Both the position numbers and the translations under genes were made by a program. From Erodium maritimum (lineage: Eukaryota; Streptophyta; Magnoliopsida; Geraniales; Geraniaceae), in NCBI GenBank assembly GCA_963921825.1, contig OY997588.1:156117618-156181617 (forward strand): DNA of 64,000 nt. Reading direction: 5' to 3'. The notes beneath the pieces are model-generated. The model had not been told where the DNA came from. It worked only from the letters and a program-made list of their open reading frames with translations, and did no database searches. Of the stretch, positions 12,032-23,433 are shown one piece after another; the first letter of the stretch is position 1; the number at the start of each line of letters is the position of its first letter.

Positions 12032-13180
12032 ATGAGAGGGAGAGGAAGCAGATCTGGGGCTCCGAGCTCGGCGGACTTGTTGGTATGTTTTCCTTCTCGG
12101 GCTCATTTGACATTGATGCCGAAACCCATTTGCAGCCCGGAGACCAACAAGCTCCATGGCCACAGCAACAAGAGCCAGCTCAAGAGGATGAAGGGAAGCC
12201 CTAAGTTGTGGGGCAAAACCAAGGCCATGGGACAAGACATGGACGAGCCGAGCTCGCCGAAGGTGACCTGCGCCGGGCAGGTCAGGGTTAGGCCAAGGAC
12301 GGGGAGGGGTTCGTGTAAGAATTGGCAATCGGTGATGGAAGAGATCGAGAGGATTCACACGAAAGGTAGGGCAAAGTCTACAAAGAAGACTTCTTGGATG
12401 GAAGCTTTAGGGTTGAAGAAAGATGTGATGCAGTTCTTGACTTGTTTGAGGAGCTTGCGCTTGGACTTGAGTTGCTTCGGATCGTTGCCTACAGGTGCAG
12501 CTGTAAACAAAACATAACGTTTATAAGTAGTTCTTTATTCATATATTTTCTTATACATCCGAAACCAAATGGTAGATGTGACAATCAGATCGTAGGTTGA
12601 ATATATAACATCTGATCTTTTTAAATGGGTTATTTATACATGTCCAGTATTCATAACCTTATTAGCTGGTCGTGCCCCTAACCTTATAAGCAGCGGTTTA
12701 TTCTTATATTTTTCTGACGTAGATTTAACGTGATACTTTCCAACAGGTGCAAACATCACGTCTGATGAGGACGAGGATGAGGATGAGGATGAGGATGAGG
12801 AGGACGAAGATGCAGATCGAGCAAGCGATGAAGACCAGAGCTCGAGAACCGCGTTATCGAAATGGTTCATGGTTTTGCATGAGAATCAAAACTCAAAGGA
12901 AGTTGAAGTTGAAGAAGATGTTGAAGAAGGTGCTTGTGTTCCTCCTCCGAATGCTCTCATGCTCATGCGGTGCAGCTCAGCTCCGGCGAAGACTTGGTTG
13001 GAAGAGCAAGCAAAACAACAAAAGCTAGAAGAAGAAGATGAAGAGGAAGAGAGAGACGATTCAGTGCTGAAGAGATATGATACAGATTATTACAAGATAT
13101 CATCGGATATCGCGAAGGAGACATGGGTTGTCGGAAGACCGAGAGATGTGCTGGCCAGGAGTCGAAGCTCGAAGAGATAA
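12032..13180 (+). CDS. Acidic plant-specific protein of unknown function, two exons
   Basis: Function unknown. Exons 12032-12494 and 12747-13180 are joined by a 252-bp GT-AG intron inside a Gly codon, giving about 298 residues. The N-terminus (RGRGSRSG, then DLLVCFPSRAHLTLMPKPIC) and the later PPPNALMLMRCSSAPAKTW are motifs I associate with a land-plant family loosely labelled protamine P1-like; that link is from memory. The middle is basic (KLWGKTKAMG, RPRTGRG). Exon 2 opens with a run of alternating Asp/Glu and has further Glu-rich stretches, so the protein has opposite-charge halves. No signal peptide or membrane segment is visible. An ATG two codons upstream (12026) is equally possible. 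The leader carries a tandem repeat and a TAA microsatellite overlaps the stop. Confidence 0.7.
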
Positions 13181-14699
13181 TAATAATAATAATAAAATAA
13201 AACATAAAAGTTATGACCTTTATTTTTTTTCAGGTTTTGTGGTTGGGAGATGTTTGAGTTATGTGTATTGAAAGGGTACGTTCTGATCCGTGGTACAATG
13301 TTTAGGTTGGACATGATTTCAAACTTGTATCCGAAATTTGTACAGTTTTTCGTTTCTGAATATATAAATATTTATAATTTCTCGACCGTCAAGTCGAAGA
13401 GCATGTACATCGTTCGAGTTTCTCTTAAGATTTTGATAGCGGTATCGTGTTTTAAACTATGTATATGAAGTTCGATTTCCATGTCTATTTGTCTTGTATT
13501 TTAAATTGTTTTAATTGATTTTAGGCTTCTATTTTATTATTTAAATAATATTTTTAATTAAAAAAGCATACATAATTATTTTTAAATATTTAAATAATTA
13601 TGATTTACGAGCTGCGAGCAATTCCTGAAGAGCAATCGGATCGGTTCAAAGCATTTAGAATCGATATCGACCAATTCTTGTTTTGGGGCCCCGCATCAAC
13701 GTGTTTCCCAGCTTCGATTCCAAGAATTAAATTCAAAATCCATAAAAAAAAGCTGCGAGGAATTTTGCAAAATAGCCTTGTTTTTGAAAGATGATATGCA
13801 CCATCTAATCCTCAGTCTTCACAAAAAGGACCCAACCCGTGTCAGCACAACATATCGACTCAAAAGAGGAATCGACATTGATAAACCGGAAACCTGTCTC
13901 GACAAACCAGAATGGGAAAGCACTGTCAAGCTCGAGCACACCCACCCGAAGCTCAGGAACCTCACATTGTTCGGTTAACAAAATAACTCACCAACGGCTA
14001 ACACTCGCGAAGGATCCGGAAGGAGAGTTAGCCATATCTAAATCAAGATCTCCACCTATTAAAAAGATGAGCCGGAAATACTCCTAAACGAGGCAAGAGA
14101 AAAAACATAAGGCGACGAGGGTTTCAACATAGACCGAGAAAGTGTGTATTCTTGCAATAATATCAATAGTTGTTGTTACTTGTTAGGATATAAAAAAACT
14201 AACACTACTTGATTCTCAATATATTATGATGGCACCTATCAATAAATAAATGAGATTGATAAGAAAACATGTTTCATGAGCATAAAAGGACAAATATTTT
14301 ATGGTTGAATAAATCGTACTTGATTAAATTAAATGAATATCATATTCATAATTTTACGCCTGATAAAAAATAGACCTGGGCCTGTCATCATCAATTTTCC
14401 AACAATGGGCTTGGGCCTGCAGAATATCAACAATAATATATTTCTGTTAGTAAATGAGGTGTTGCGGTTGCAGAATACATCACTGCACCCGTGCGTACCA
14501 GATTTGACTCGACTTTATTAGGACACATAGACGGGCCCACACATCACCCAATACAGACAGGTAGTAATCATAAGCCTTATCCCACGTGAGACACAACGTA
14601 TACGTGTCACATCTCTCCTTAACTGGCGGCTGTCTGGCAACGACATCGTTTTCGACTCTTACCTACGTCACATACTAACATTATCTCCCCAACACTGAT
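13181..14699. other. Intergenic, no gene recognised
   Basis: The first ~300 bp are probably the 3' UTR of the preceding gene. The remainder has only short open frames (for example within 13600-14090) that match nothing I recognise. Confidence 0.4.
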
Positions 14700-15430
14700 A
14701 TGATATGTAAGTGTTACTTTTTGTCTCCGACCCACGTACAGTGGTCTTTCGGTCTTTCCCTTATGATTTCTGTCACCGACCTAGGGATGGATTTTGTTTT
14801 CTCTACCACGCGACGGTGGAACGAAAAATCTCCACGACCCCATGAGCGGGAGGAGGACGGTGGCGTGAGGACATGGGCCTGGGCTTGAAAAAGGTATGTT
14901 AGTGTAGGGTTCTTGACCCGTGGAGGAGGCCCAAACATGCTGTTGGGCTGGACCGAACTGTGCCAGGTAGCAAAGGCAAGGGAAAAGGGCCGATGGGCCT
15001 GGTTGGGGAACCACATCAAGGTGGGTCGGATCGTGGAGCGTTTCAAAGCGGGACATTTCACCCAAGGACGGACGCCGGGGACCACCAGACAACCAAATAT
15101 GAGGGAGCTGAGTTTGCGGTTAGGGGATCTTCGTATTAAGGAAGTAGTAGTACCCCCTTCGGTGTTATGCGGACGAGACCCAAATTTTGCTTACGCCTTG
15201 TCATCCATACTAGTGACCACAAAAACCTTTTTCTGACAAACTTTGGTTGACTGGCTGAGCGACCTTCTGCAGGTTCGTAATGTGAAAGCTCGTCTTTTAG
15301 AAGACGGGGTGGTCGGATTCCTCTTCCGAACATCAAAGGAAAGGGCAATGGTCCTGGCTATTAAACCTTGGTCGTTCAGAAGTTCTTTGATCCTTTTCAA
15401 AAATTTGTTAAACCTAATGTAGAAATTAAT
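14700..15430 (+). pseudogene. LINE ORF1 (DUF4283) relic
   Basis: Plus-strand translation of 15240-15420 reads as DUF4283: LLEDGVVGFLFRTSKERAMV followed closely by IKPWSFRSSLILFK, typical of plant non-LTR retrotransposon ORF1. The GC-richer DNA from about 14700 is probably the same insertion but is too decayed to assign. Stops interrupt the frame. Confidence 0.5.
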
Positions 15431-15431
15431 T

Positions 15432-15630
15432 AATGTCATTCTGTAACCCTCTCATTTACCTTCGTTGCACATCTTAACTACGGTCACCTTTTATTATATA
15501 AACTAACAAAAACGTGTGGATTATCAATTATATTTTTGAGGTTGCAAATGCAATACTCAAACAAACACATTCGTGAAATCAGAGAGATTTCACCATCTTT
15601 GCGTAGGCTCTACAAACTTTTGAAGTATCA
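15432..15630. mobile_element. Truncated MITE internal fragment
   Basis: Order and wording match the centre of the element at 32032-32440: ACTCAAACAAAC, then TTTCACCATCTTT and CTCTACAAACTTTTGAA. Both terminal repeats are missing. Confidence 0.5.
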
Positions 15631-15815
15631 CAACTAGAAATTGTCATCAAAGATCAAATGTAATTAAGATTCAAAAACAAATCACACTACAAGATTAGGT
15701 TTTGACATATATATCGACGAGAACTCCGTGTACCCAATGGTCTCAATCCTGTATATGCACACGACGTGAATCTTATGTGAAAACGAGATCATAGCTAGGG
15801 ATAATTGTACCTCAG

Positions 15816-16010
15816 TACCCTAAATCTTTTATATTTTATTTAGAATATTTTAAATCTTTTTTGTGTCAATTCAGTACACTAAACTTTTTATAATTCATTT
15901 AAAGTACCCTAAATCTTTTTTGTGTCACCTCAGACTCAGTACCCTAATTTTTTTTTATTCATTTAGAATATCATAAATCTTTTTTGTGTCACCTTAATAC
16001 CTTAAACTTT
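15816..16010. repeat. Tandem repeat, ~62-bp unit, about three copies
   Basis: Units begin CAGTACCCTAAATC (or variants) and end AAATCTTTTTTGTGTCA. The copy number is about 3.3. It is preceded by GGGATAATTGTACC, the terminal motif of the MITEs in this window, so the tandem repeat may lie inside one. Confidence 0.6.
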
Positions 16011-16020
16011 CATTAATGTT

Positions 16021-16452
16021 TGTTTGATGAAAACTAACGGCAAGTTATTTTCCGTATGCAATTCCATTAGCATATTTATTTTTGCGCAAAGTCGAAAGTC
16101 TTCTATAAAAGTTCATATATAAGGGTTTCAAACTGCAAAACACGTGTACATGAGAGTTACAAATAACGAAACACATATGAATACAAAAGGTAAAACTATC
16201 CTTTTAAATAAAAGAAGTTAGTGTCATGTGATTATATTCCGATAAAAAAATTATATCGTTCTAACAAAATATGAGCTAAATTTCCCCTTTAAAATATAAC
16301 ATGATAACGGTTTGTTTTCAAGGGTAAGAAGCAATGTCATTTTCTACATTATCACCACCACCCGTCACCGTCATTGTCACCGCCACCGCCACCATCTGGA
16401 GGTGGTTTGATACTAAAAAATATACATGCTAAGCTACGACTTACGATTACAC

Positions 16453-16484
<32 letters not shown>
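16021..16484. other. AT-rich spacer with CA/TA microsatellite
   Basis: No gene. A (CA)n-(TA)n tract lies at about 16451-16484, directly against the MITE that follows. Confidence 0.5.
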
Positions 16485-16743
16485 GGATAACAATCAGGTA
16501 CAAACTTACATCTTTCGTCAGAACGTAGAACTATCAATCTGGGCCCTTGGATCGTAGAATTAATGGCCCAGATTTAATGCATATCTTTTAATATCTTTTT
16601 AATTAATGCATATCTCGTAATTGATTTCGTAATCAATCACCCCACCCCCCATGAATTTCGGTGGTCATCCGATCTGAGTAATCAATGACCGAGATTAGTT
16701 CTACGTTCTGACACGGAATAAAGTTTGTACTTGATTGTTCCCC
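16485..16743. mobile_element. MITE in the 3' flank of the VQ gene
   Basis: Inverted arms: GGATAACAATCAGGTACAAA and GTCAGAACGTAGAACTA on the left, TAGTTCTACGTTCTGAC and TTTGTACTTGATTGTTCCCC on the right. Both ends abut TA repeats, so the target duplication cannot be delimited. It lies 31 bp beyond the VQ stop codon. Confidence 0.75.
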
Positions 16744-16774
16744 TATATATATATATATATCAACGGAGAAGAAA

Positions 16775-17692
16775 CTAATTTGAATGAGAAACCCACGAGT
16801 CAAACGTACCGTCAAGGCCTCCCGGCACCGGACACGGCCCGTTCCGATGATCAAAACCCGACGGAGCTCCGGTGTAGTCCAATACTTTACCCTCATCGTT
16901 GCGCTCCTGGATCGATGATGACGACAGCACCTGATGATGACGTGGCGGTCGCTGGTGGAGAGGCTGAAACGACAAACCCGGGCTCTGTATGTTAAAGTTA
17001 CCCGAGTTTTCAGCATTGAAGGGTCGGATCTTCTGGACTGCGGGTCGGGTCGGGTCAAAACGGCCGGACCCGAACCGGGAGCTGCCGAAGAGATCGAGCC
17101 GGCCGGAGAACGGCAGCGCCGGTACACCGGTGAACTCCTGAACCATTGCCCTGAAATTCGAGGTGTCGGTCGTCAGGACCGTGGTGGGCGCCCGCCTCGA
17201 GGCCCGAGTCCGCTTCTTCGGGTTTCGGACACCCAGGGAGGCCGTTGTCTGTTTCAGACATCCGATGTTCTCGGAACTGGTCCGGTTCGGACAAGCGATG
17301 TTGTCGGAACACGGATACGTCGGAAACTCCGAACTCGCGCCGTTTTCGTGACTAAAGGATCGCGAGTGCATGATGAGTGAGGAAGGGTTGTTGTTATCAT
17401 CAACCACGAACCCACCCTGTTGGTGGTGGCGGCCGAAGACCGACGGCGATGCTCCGGCGAAGCCCCCGGCGGAGGAGGGCCGGAGGAGGTCCATGTTCAC
17501 CACACAATCGGAGGCGGAGAAGGGTGATTGGGAGAGGTAGTGTGCGGAAGAGTCGAACAAAGCGGCGGAGGGTAGGTGGGTGTGAATCGACACGGCGGAG
17601 GTACGGCCAAAATGGGCGGAGGAATGGTCGGAATCAAACTTGTCGCCGCCGCTAGAAGATTGGACACTACCACTCGTGTTTCGAGAACCCAT
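16775..17692 (-). CDS. VQ-motif protein (VQ22/JAV1-like), intronless
   Basis: A 305-residue protein with the hallmark FRAMVQEFTG at residues 180-189, matching FxxhVQxhTG. VQ proteins are plant nuclear cofactors that bind WRKY factors through this motif. The preceding basic stretch KKRTRASRRAPTTVLTTDTS and the trailing FDSW-type C-terminus resemble the VQ22/JAV1 subgroup, which restrains jasmonate defence in Arabidopsis; subgroup assignment is an inference. The N-terminal half is Ser-, His- and Gly-rich and probably disordered, with repeated Ser-Glu-Asn-type segments around 128-148. The single exon is usual for VQ genes. The stop is closely followed by a MITE, so the 3' UTR probably lies in transposon DNA. 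Confidence 0.9.
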   Translation of the reverse strand: MGSRNTSGSVQSSSGGDKFDSDHSSAHFGRTSAVSIHTHLPSAALFDSSAHYLSQSPFSASDCVVNMDLLRPSSAGGFAGASPSVFGRHHQQGGFVVDDNNNPSSLIMHSRSFSHENGASSEFPTYPCSDNIACPNRTSSENIGCLKQTTASLGVRNPKKRTRASRRAPTTVLTTDTSNFRAMVQEFTGVPALPFSGRLDLFGSSRFGSGRFDPTRPAVQKIRPFNAENSGNFNIQSPGLSFQPLHQRPPRHHQVLSSSSIQERNDEGKVLDYTGAPSGFDHRNGPCPVPGGLDGTFDSWVSHSN

Positions 17693-17920
17693 CGTTTACA
17701 AGATCTATATATCTATTATTGTCGATAAAAATAATAAGATCGATATCTTTGATTTCTAGAGATGTTAAAAAGTGAAAAAAGAAGAATAAACTTACATGAA
17801 ATGAGAGGTATGGGTTTCACTTTTTTTTTCTTTCTTTCTAGTATAGGTAGCTTGACCTTTTTGTGATGAAATGATGGAGAGAGATGGCTAGGGTTTCAAT
17901 GGAAGGAGTGGAGAGGAAAG

Positions 17921-17931
17921 GTTATATTTAA
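17921..17931 (-). promoter_or_regulatory. TATA box of the VQ gene
   Basis: On the minus strand TTAAATATAAC lies about 230 bp upstream of the ATG, followed by a CT-rich leader. This is consistent with a transcription start near 17890. Confidence 0.5.
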
Positions 17932-19396
17932 GCCATCTTTTGGAGAGCTTGATGAGCTCAAAAAGAGAGGTATTGGGTGAAGAGAGGTGGAGAGGAAGGT
18001 TTGGTGGGGTCTTTGGTTATGGCTGCTAAGTCAATCTCAAAGACATGGTTATATTTGTAGTTGAAAAGTTTCCGTCTAGTCTGTTTAAGTCCCAAAATCT
18101 ATAAAAACGTAAGATTTATTGTTCACCTAATCCTTAAAATCTGAAAATTAACTAAAATGCAGTTTCGGTCGATTAGTCGGAAATTTGAGACTTTGATTTA
18201 TGAAATTAGACCTTTAAAACAGAGATGAAAAGGCGAGAGACACACTATGTTTGTAATGATATTGAATTTCTTGATAAAAAAAACATGAGGCGTGTCCTTC
18301 TTTAGTGGTTTATCATTATAATTTACATTTTCATTAAAATTTAGAGTAAAATAAAAATAAGAGCATTATTTGATTTGCTTTTTTTTTGTATTTTGATTCT
18401 TGATTTTTTTTAACTATACAAATATAATATATATTTTGAATTTTTATTATATTTCTGATATATATTTAGTAATAATAAAAATACTTAAAAAATAAATCCA
18501 CTTAAATCTCGACATTAGGGTTCTCACCGTCTGACTAATGCCCACGTTTTGTTACAACTATGGTTATACTTATGGAGAGATGGATTGTTTTGGAGATTAT
18601 ATATTTGAGTGTGAAAGCTAGAAATGATTCTAGTTCTCAAAAGTTTTCTTTTCATGTGTTTTTTTAATATTTTTTTAACATCACCATCACTGTGGTTTCT
18701 AGTTTCCACTACCAAAATCTTATATTCAGGGGTGAATGGGTGATCATATTTGTTAGGGGTGATAATGGAAGGAATGTAAAGTGCAATCGTTGATTGGAGG
18801 TTATTATTGTCATTTTCCCTTATGATAAGCTATTATCTTTTATTGTTTTAGATGCATTGTTAATTGAAGTATTTTAAAATATATTTTTAAATGACTAAAT
18901 TATTCTTCTTTTCTATTTCAAAATACATAATTATTCTTCTTTTTATTGTTTGCATGAGAAAAAAATAAAAGGTAATAGCTTGTCCCATGATCAAAATTTT
19001 GGTGATTTTTAACTATGTCGTAAACGATGTAACTATAAAGGTATCGGGTGATAATACCATAAAAAAATTTAAATTGAGTTATTTAGTATTTTCTCGTGAT
19101 CTCAACCCCTATTATATCTTATTTGGGTTAGCATGATAGTAATCAAAAGTTTCAATTTAAGTGGATACACATGTATGGAAGCATGTATGGTGATGGATTA
19201 GACTATGCTAGAATTAAGACATAAAATATTTATTTTCAAAGCAAGCTAAGGTAATTCTCGTATATTACTAGGCCTCATTAACGGGCTTATGTTAGCTGAT
19301 TCTGAGTAATGAAAATTTGATTTACCTCAAAAAAATGTTACGTTTTTTACTCCTTCCATATAGATTGTGTTGAACAACAAACTCTTATTATTGATT
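17932..19396. other. VQ upstream region and AT-rich spacer
   Basis: No gene seen. The proximal ~150 bp contain GTCAA (W-box core on the minus strand) near 18027. Beyond 18200 it is AT-rich with no recognisable structure. Confidence 0.4.
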
Positions 19397-19781
19397 GGAA
19401 AAACTCCGGGTACTAACTATCTCCGACTTGTACATCTCAAGAACTACGGTTGACTTTTTTGTCGATCAGAAACCCACTCCTGACTTAAGGTAATTACACA
19501 AACTAACATTTTCCGTTAGAGATGACGATGAAAGTTAAGAAAAACTCCAAGAACTAACTGCAATATGACTATTGAACTCAAAAACTAATCGTAGACTTGT
19601 TAGTTTTCCTGCAGCTTTTACTAACGTTTTCCGTCATCTCTAACGGAAAATGTTAGTTCATAACGGAAAATGTTACTTTTTAGTAAATACCTAAGTCAAC
19701 CGTGCGTTTCTGATCGAAAAAAAGTCAACTGTAGTTCTTGAGCGGTACAATTCGACGATAGTTAGTTCCTGGTTTTACACC
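19397..19781. mobile_element. Long inverted-repeat MITE
   Basis: Left terminus GGAAAAACTCCGGGTACTAA and right terminus TAGTTCCTGGTTTTACACC are inverted copies. Arms continue with ATCTCAAGAACTACGGTTGAC against GTCAACTGTAGTTCTTGAG. TTATTGATT-like sequence on both sides may be the target duplication. Confidence 0.7.
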
Positions 19782-20604
19782 TTGATTGATTTACAAAAAT
19801 GTACATAAAAACAAATCAGACTATAACATTATGTTAAAACCTTATTGCACAATTTTTGTTCACATGATATCTATTTTTGTTACAGCTGTGTCTCAACCTT
19901 TGACCAAGTCATAGAACATAATTCAAACCAGTTGTTGTGTAATGGAAAAAAACATGAAACAGAGAATCTCTTTATTATGTTTTTTATATATGTATACAAG
20001 AAAGGAATCAATATCATGGTATTTTTTGGTTTATTTTGGTATGTAGACATGAACATGGAAATCTTACCATGATCCTTTTATTCTCTGTCTGATTCTTTAT
20101 ATTGTTGAGGTATTTATTCTTTTCTTTTTATAAATTTAATTCCTTTTTTGTATTAATAATTGATGACTTGTTTTGTATCCTTTCCATTTCTTTATTATCT
20201 TTTTTCTATCTCTTTCTAAATCACTGTACATGTTTTATTTGGAACACATGGGATTGTCTGTGAAAACTAGGACTTATTCTACTTATAATTATAAACCAAT
20301 TCCATTTTTTTTATTTTTGTAAATATTTCAATTATCAATTTCACTTACTATTTATATAACCTAGCAATATTTATTTGTTATTGTTCCCTTTATTTGCTCT
20401 TGGAAATTTGGAAGCTGGTATGGTTTTAGGTTTTGGTCAAATGTATGGTATGAAACTCCATGCATGTTAGTATGTTACCAATCAAATTTATTTGACTTAT
20501 GCTATAATGTGGTCAGAGTTATGAATTTTATGTTATATGACAGATAATTGAAAGTTACATCTAGAAATGTTGAATTTTGACTTCATCTTTCGAATTTATA
20601 TATG
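19782..20604. other. AT-rich intergenic
   Basis: T-rich DNA, no gene recognised. Confidence 0.4.
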
Positions 20605-20618
20605 ATATAATGTTTTTA

Positions 20619-20944
20619 TTTTTTTTGAGCGAAAAGTGCAATTCATTAATTTTAATCAAGTACATCTGAGTGGATCAGGAATAACTCTCTGACCACGAAG
20701 AACATGAATAGACAAAAGACACAATGGTGTCGCAATTCTTTTCATACTATAATTGTCACTGACGGTATTGGATGGGTCAGCTATCACTAAGTTGGGATGC
20801 CTCATGGGCCGCGATAGAAGACGGAGAAGGGGAATGGGATACCGGAGATCCTAAGGGACCTCGACGGTAATGATGAAGGGGGGATACATCACACCGTACA
20901 GAGACTCCTCCTAGAGTCAGTCCCTGATGCACGGCGTACCACTC
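20619..20944 (-). mobile_element. 5'-truncated LINE copy, minus strand
   Basis: A T-run at the left edge is the A-tail on the minus strand. A 14-bp direct repeat ATATAATGTTTTTA flanks the insert exactly (20605-20618 and 20945-20958). Truncation plus tail plus long target duplication is the signature of target-primed reverse transcription. Its body matches part of 9531-9800. Confidence 0.75.
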
Positions 20945-20958
20945 ATATAATGTTTTTA

Positions 20959-22079
20959 CTTATTTTCGTGATTTGTATAAATTCACTTACATTTAGAAAA
21001 TAAGATGATAATATATATTTTTAATTTAATAATATAAACATATTAATTAGGGAAAACAACCGGAAAAAAACTTCAAATTTCGGGTTTTAGTAAACCAATG
21101 TTATAATATTTTTAAGTGAACAAAAAAATAACCTCAACTTTGTTTTTTGGTGTGCCGTTATTTTTCTGACATTATACTAAAAAAATAAAATATATTCCAT
21201 CCATGTTTTATATTTTTATTTTCTAATATCAAATATGATTACCCTATATTTTTCCTAAATATAAAATATACCCATCTATATTTTCAACTCGACGGATTCT
21301 ACCAAGAATGATGGATAAAAAATTTACTTATCCAATCTGTTTAAAAATATTCATGGCATGTTTTCAGGTATGCATAGGAATGTCCCATCACCATATTGTC
21401 TTTTGTAAAAAAATATATAATAGATATAACTTTGATTCTTAGATTAATCGAAAAAGTCATTTATTATTTTCAATCGCCCTTTGTTATGTATGCTAATACA
21501 TTTAGGTTACGTTTTGTAAAAGGAAAACTTTAGATTACTATCTATGACAAATATCGAGGACGGTTAAGAAAAGTTGATGAAAGGTCGGATAAGATTAGAA
21601 AACAACGTTTTCTGTGCATAATATACTATAACAGTAATAAATTATTACTTAAATTTTAATACTTTGTCTCCACTATTTTCCCATTGGTATGTTGTTTTTG
21701 TATGAAATACATTTCAAATAAGATTTCAACATATATACAAAATAAAATGAATCATTATGATCGTGTAGTGGGCAACATATACGATTCATAATTATCATTT
21801 GTCACGTGAGTCCAGTCCCCTCCAATTTATATTCCAATTCATAATCATGGAGTATCTTTAATGCGACTTGGTCAAAAGGAGTACCTATAGGCTCGTGGGC
21901 TTGCATAACCTACGTAGATGGATGGATCAACTCCATATGGGCTAGCCCTGGCCCATACCACACCCTTATTAGGCCCAAATGCAGGCTTCAACCTTTAGCC
22001 TGTATCATAACTTATCTGGATAATGCAAGAACTTGTTGTGAATTATGAGTTATTGTAAAACTTATCACGTAAAACTAGT
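20959..22079. other. AT-rich intergenic
   Basis: No gene recognised. Only A/T-rich low-complexity DNA with some short GC-richer text near 21890-22000. Confidence 0.4.
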
Positions 22080-22830
22080 TTTTTTGAAACGCAGATACGT
22101 GTATAATGCAAATCAAGGGTTATAAAGTGGGGCCAAAGATCCTGGGCACCAGAACATTGTCCAAGCTTTCTGTAGGCGACTCGCCTCTCGTGGACTTGTA
22201 GAACAAGTCTACTTTTCATCGTAGACACTAACTGAAGACGACCTCCTATCATATTTTCAAAAGTATTCGATCTAACACGAAACAACCAAAACCTAGTACA
22301 ATAAAAACCTATAGAATTCCAAACGAAATACTACAAACTAAGAACAGAAAACAATAAAACATTAAAACTTGATGCGTTGCTCTTCCTGTCATCCCGAGAC
22401 GTCCCAGTACTGGACGCCCCGAACCTAGGAGGATAGGCTCCCGAAGGGACCCCCTCCCCTCTCCCGGGACTCTCCTGGATCCTGGAGAGGCTGATGATGA
22501 GCCCTCACCCCTCGCATGTTGTTCAGCATCCTCTTCCACATTCTTCAATTGACGGGTAGTGATTTCTCGGGGAGTCAGAGGCTTGTGGGGGGTTGAGATC
22601 GCTCCCTGCGATGATCGTACCGGGAGTAGTAGCGAGGGGTCTGGGGTGACATGCATGGTCGTGGACGGCAGTGTGGTCAGAGCTTCCATGGAGGTCTTCT
22701 CGCCTGTAGTCTCCCATCCCGACAATTGAAACATACCAGATGCCGGTAGTCCCACAGGTTGTAGGACCGACAACGACGATGAGGAGGTAGGCATGGTGAC
22801 CGACGGTGGTAGTGTGGTGGGCATGATGGG
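22080..22830 (-). mobile_element. Probable minus-strand LINE fragment with a 171-codon open frame
   Basis: The minus strand has an open frame (22309-22824) rich in Ser, Pro and Thr with a hydrophobic end (MFYCFLFLVCSISFGIL). It is followed by non-coding DNA ending in CTGCGTTTCAAAAAAA, an A-tail-like terminus. GC content is above the surroundings. I recognise no domain. It could be a LINE ORF1 tail or a chance frame in a repeat. Confidence 0.3.
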
Positions 22831-22942
22831 CGATCGGGAGATGCTAGGGTAGAGAAGAGAAGAGGAGAGATGAGTGTCTTTTTTTTATACCTAGAATCGC
22901 TTTGTTAGAGCCTTATTTTTCGTAAAACTAAGGTTGAAAATA

Positions 22943-23423
22943 GGGATAATTATCATTCCCAACCCCCAAATTTACGTCAAATTCATATCCTAACCCCTCT
23001 TCACCTTTCGTTTCAAATCCTAACCTCAACTTTCATTTTTTTTCAAAACCTATCATTTACTGTTCAAACTAACGGAAGAATTAATGATTATGAACTGGTA
23101 ACTGTGATGATGTAATGTTATGCACAAATCTGCTGCATTTTGTTTCCTTAAAACTACTACTTAAGTGTAAGATTGTGAATGTGAATGGATTTAGGAGGGT
23201 ATCAATGAGAAAGGGGCAAGGGTAAAAATGAGAATACATTCGAAATATGGGGTCACTTACTGTGCACGTGACCGGAAAATTAATTGTTCCGTTAGTTTGA
23301 ACAGTAAATTGTAGGTTTTGAAAAAAAAAACGAAAGTTGAGGTTAGGATTTGAAACGAAAGGTGAGAAGGGGTTAGGATATGAATTTGACGTAAAGTTGG
23401 GGGTTGGGAATGATAATTATCCC
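22943..23423. mobile_element. Mutator-type MITE with 9-bp target duplication
   Basis: Ends GGGATAATTATCATTCCC and GGGAATGATAATTATCCC are perfect inverted repeats, and arms stay complementary for about 150 bp. TTGAAAATA flanks both sides (22934-22942 and 23424-23432). A 9-bp duplication is typical of Mutator-like elements. Confidence 0.85.
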
Positions 23424-23433
23424 TTGAAAATAC

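Noticed and set aside
12634-12870. Minus-strand poly-serine frame
   Set aside because: It is the reverse of the Asp/Glu-coding GAT/GAG run in exon 2 of the plus-strand gene.
17055-17655. Plus-strand Arg- and Gly-rich frames over the VQ gene
   Set aside because: Antisense shadows of the VQ coding sequence, which has the VQ motif and a normal length.
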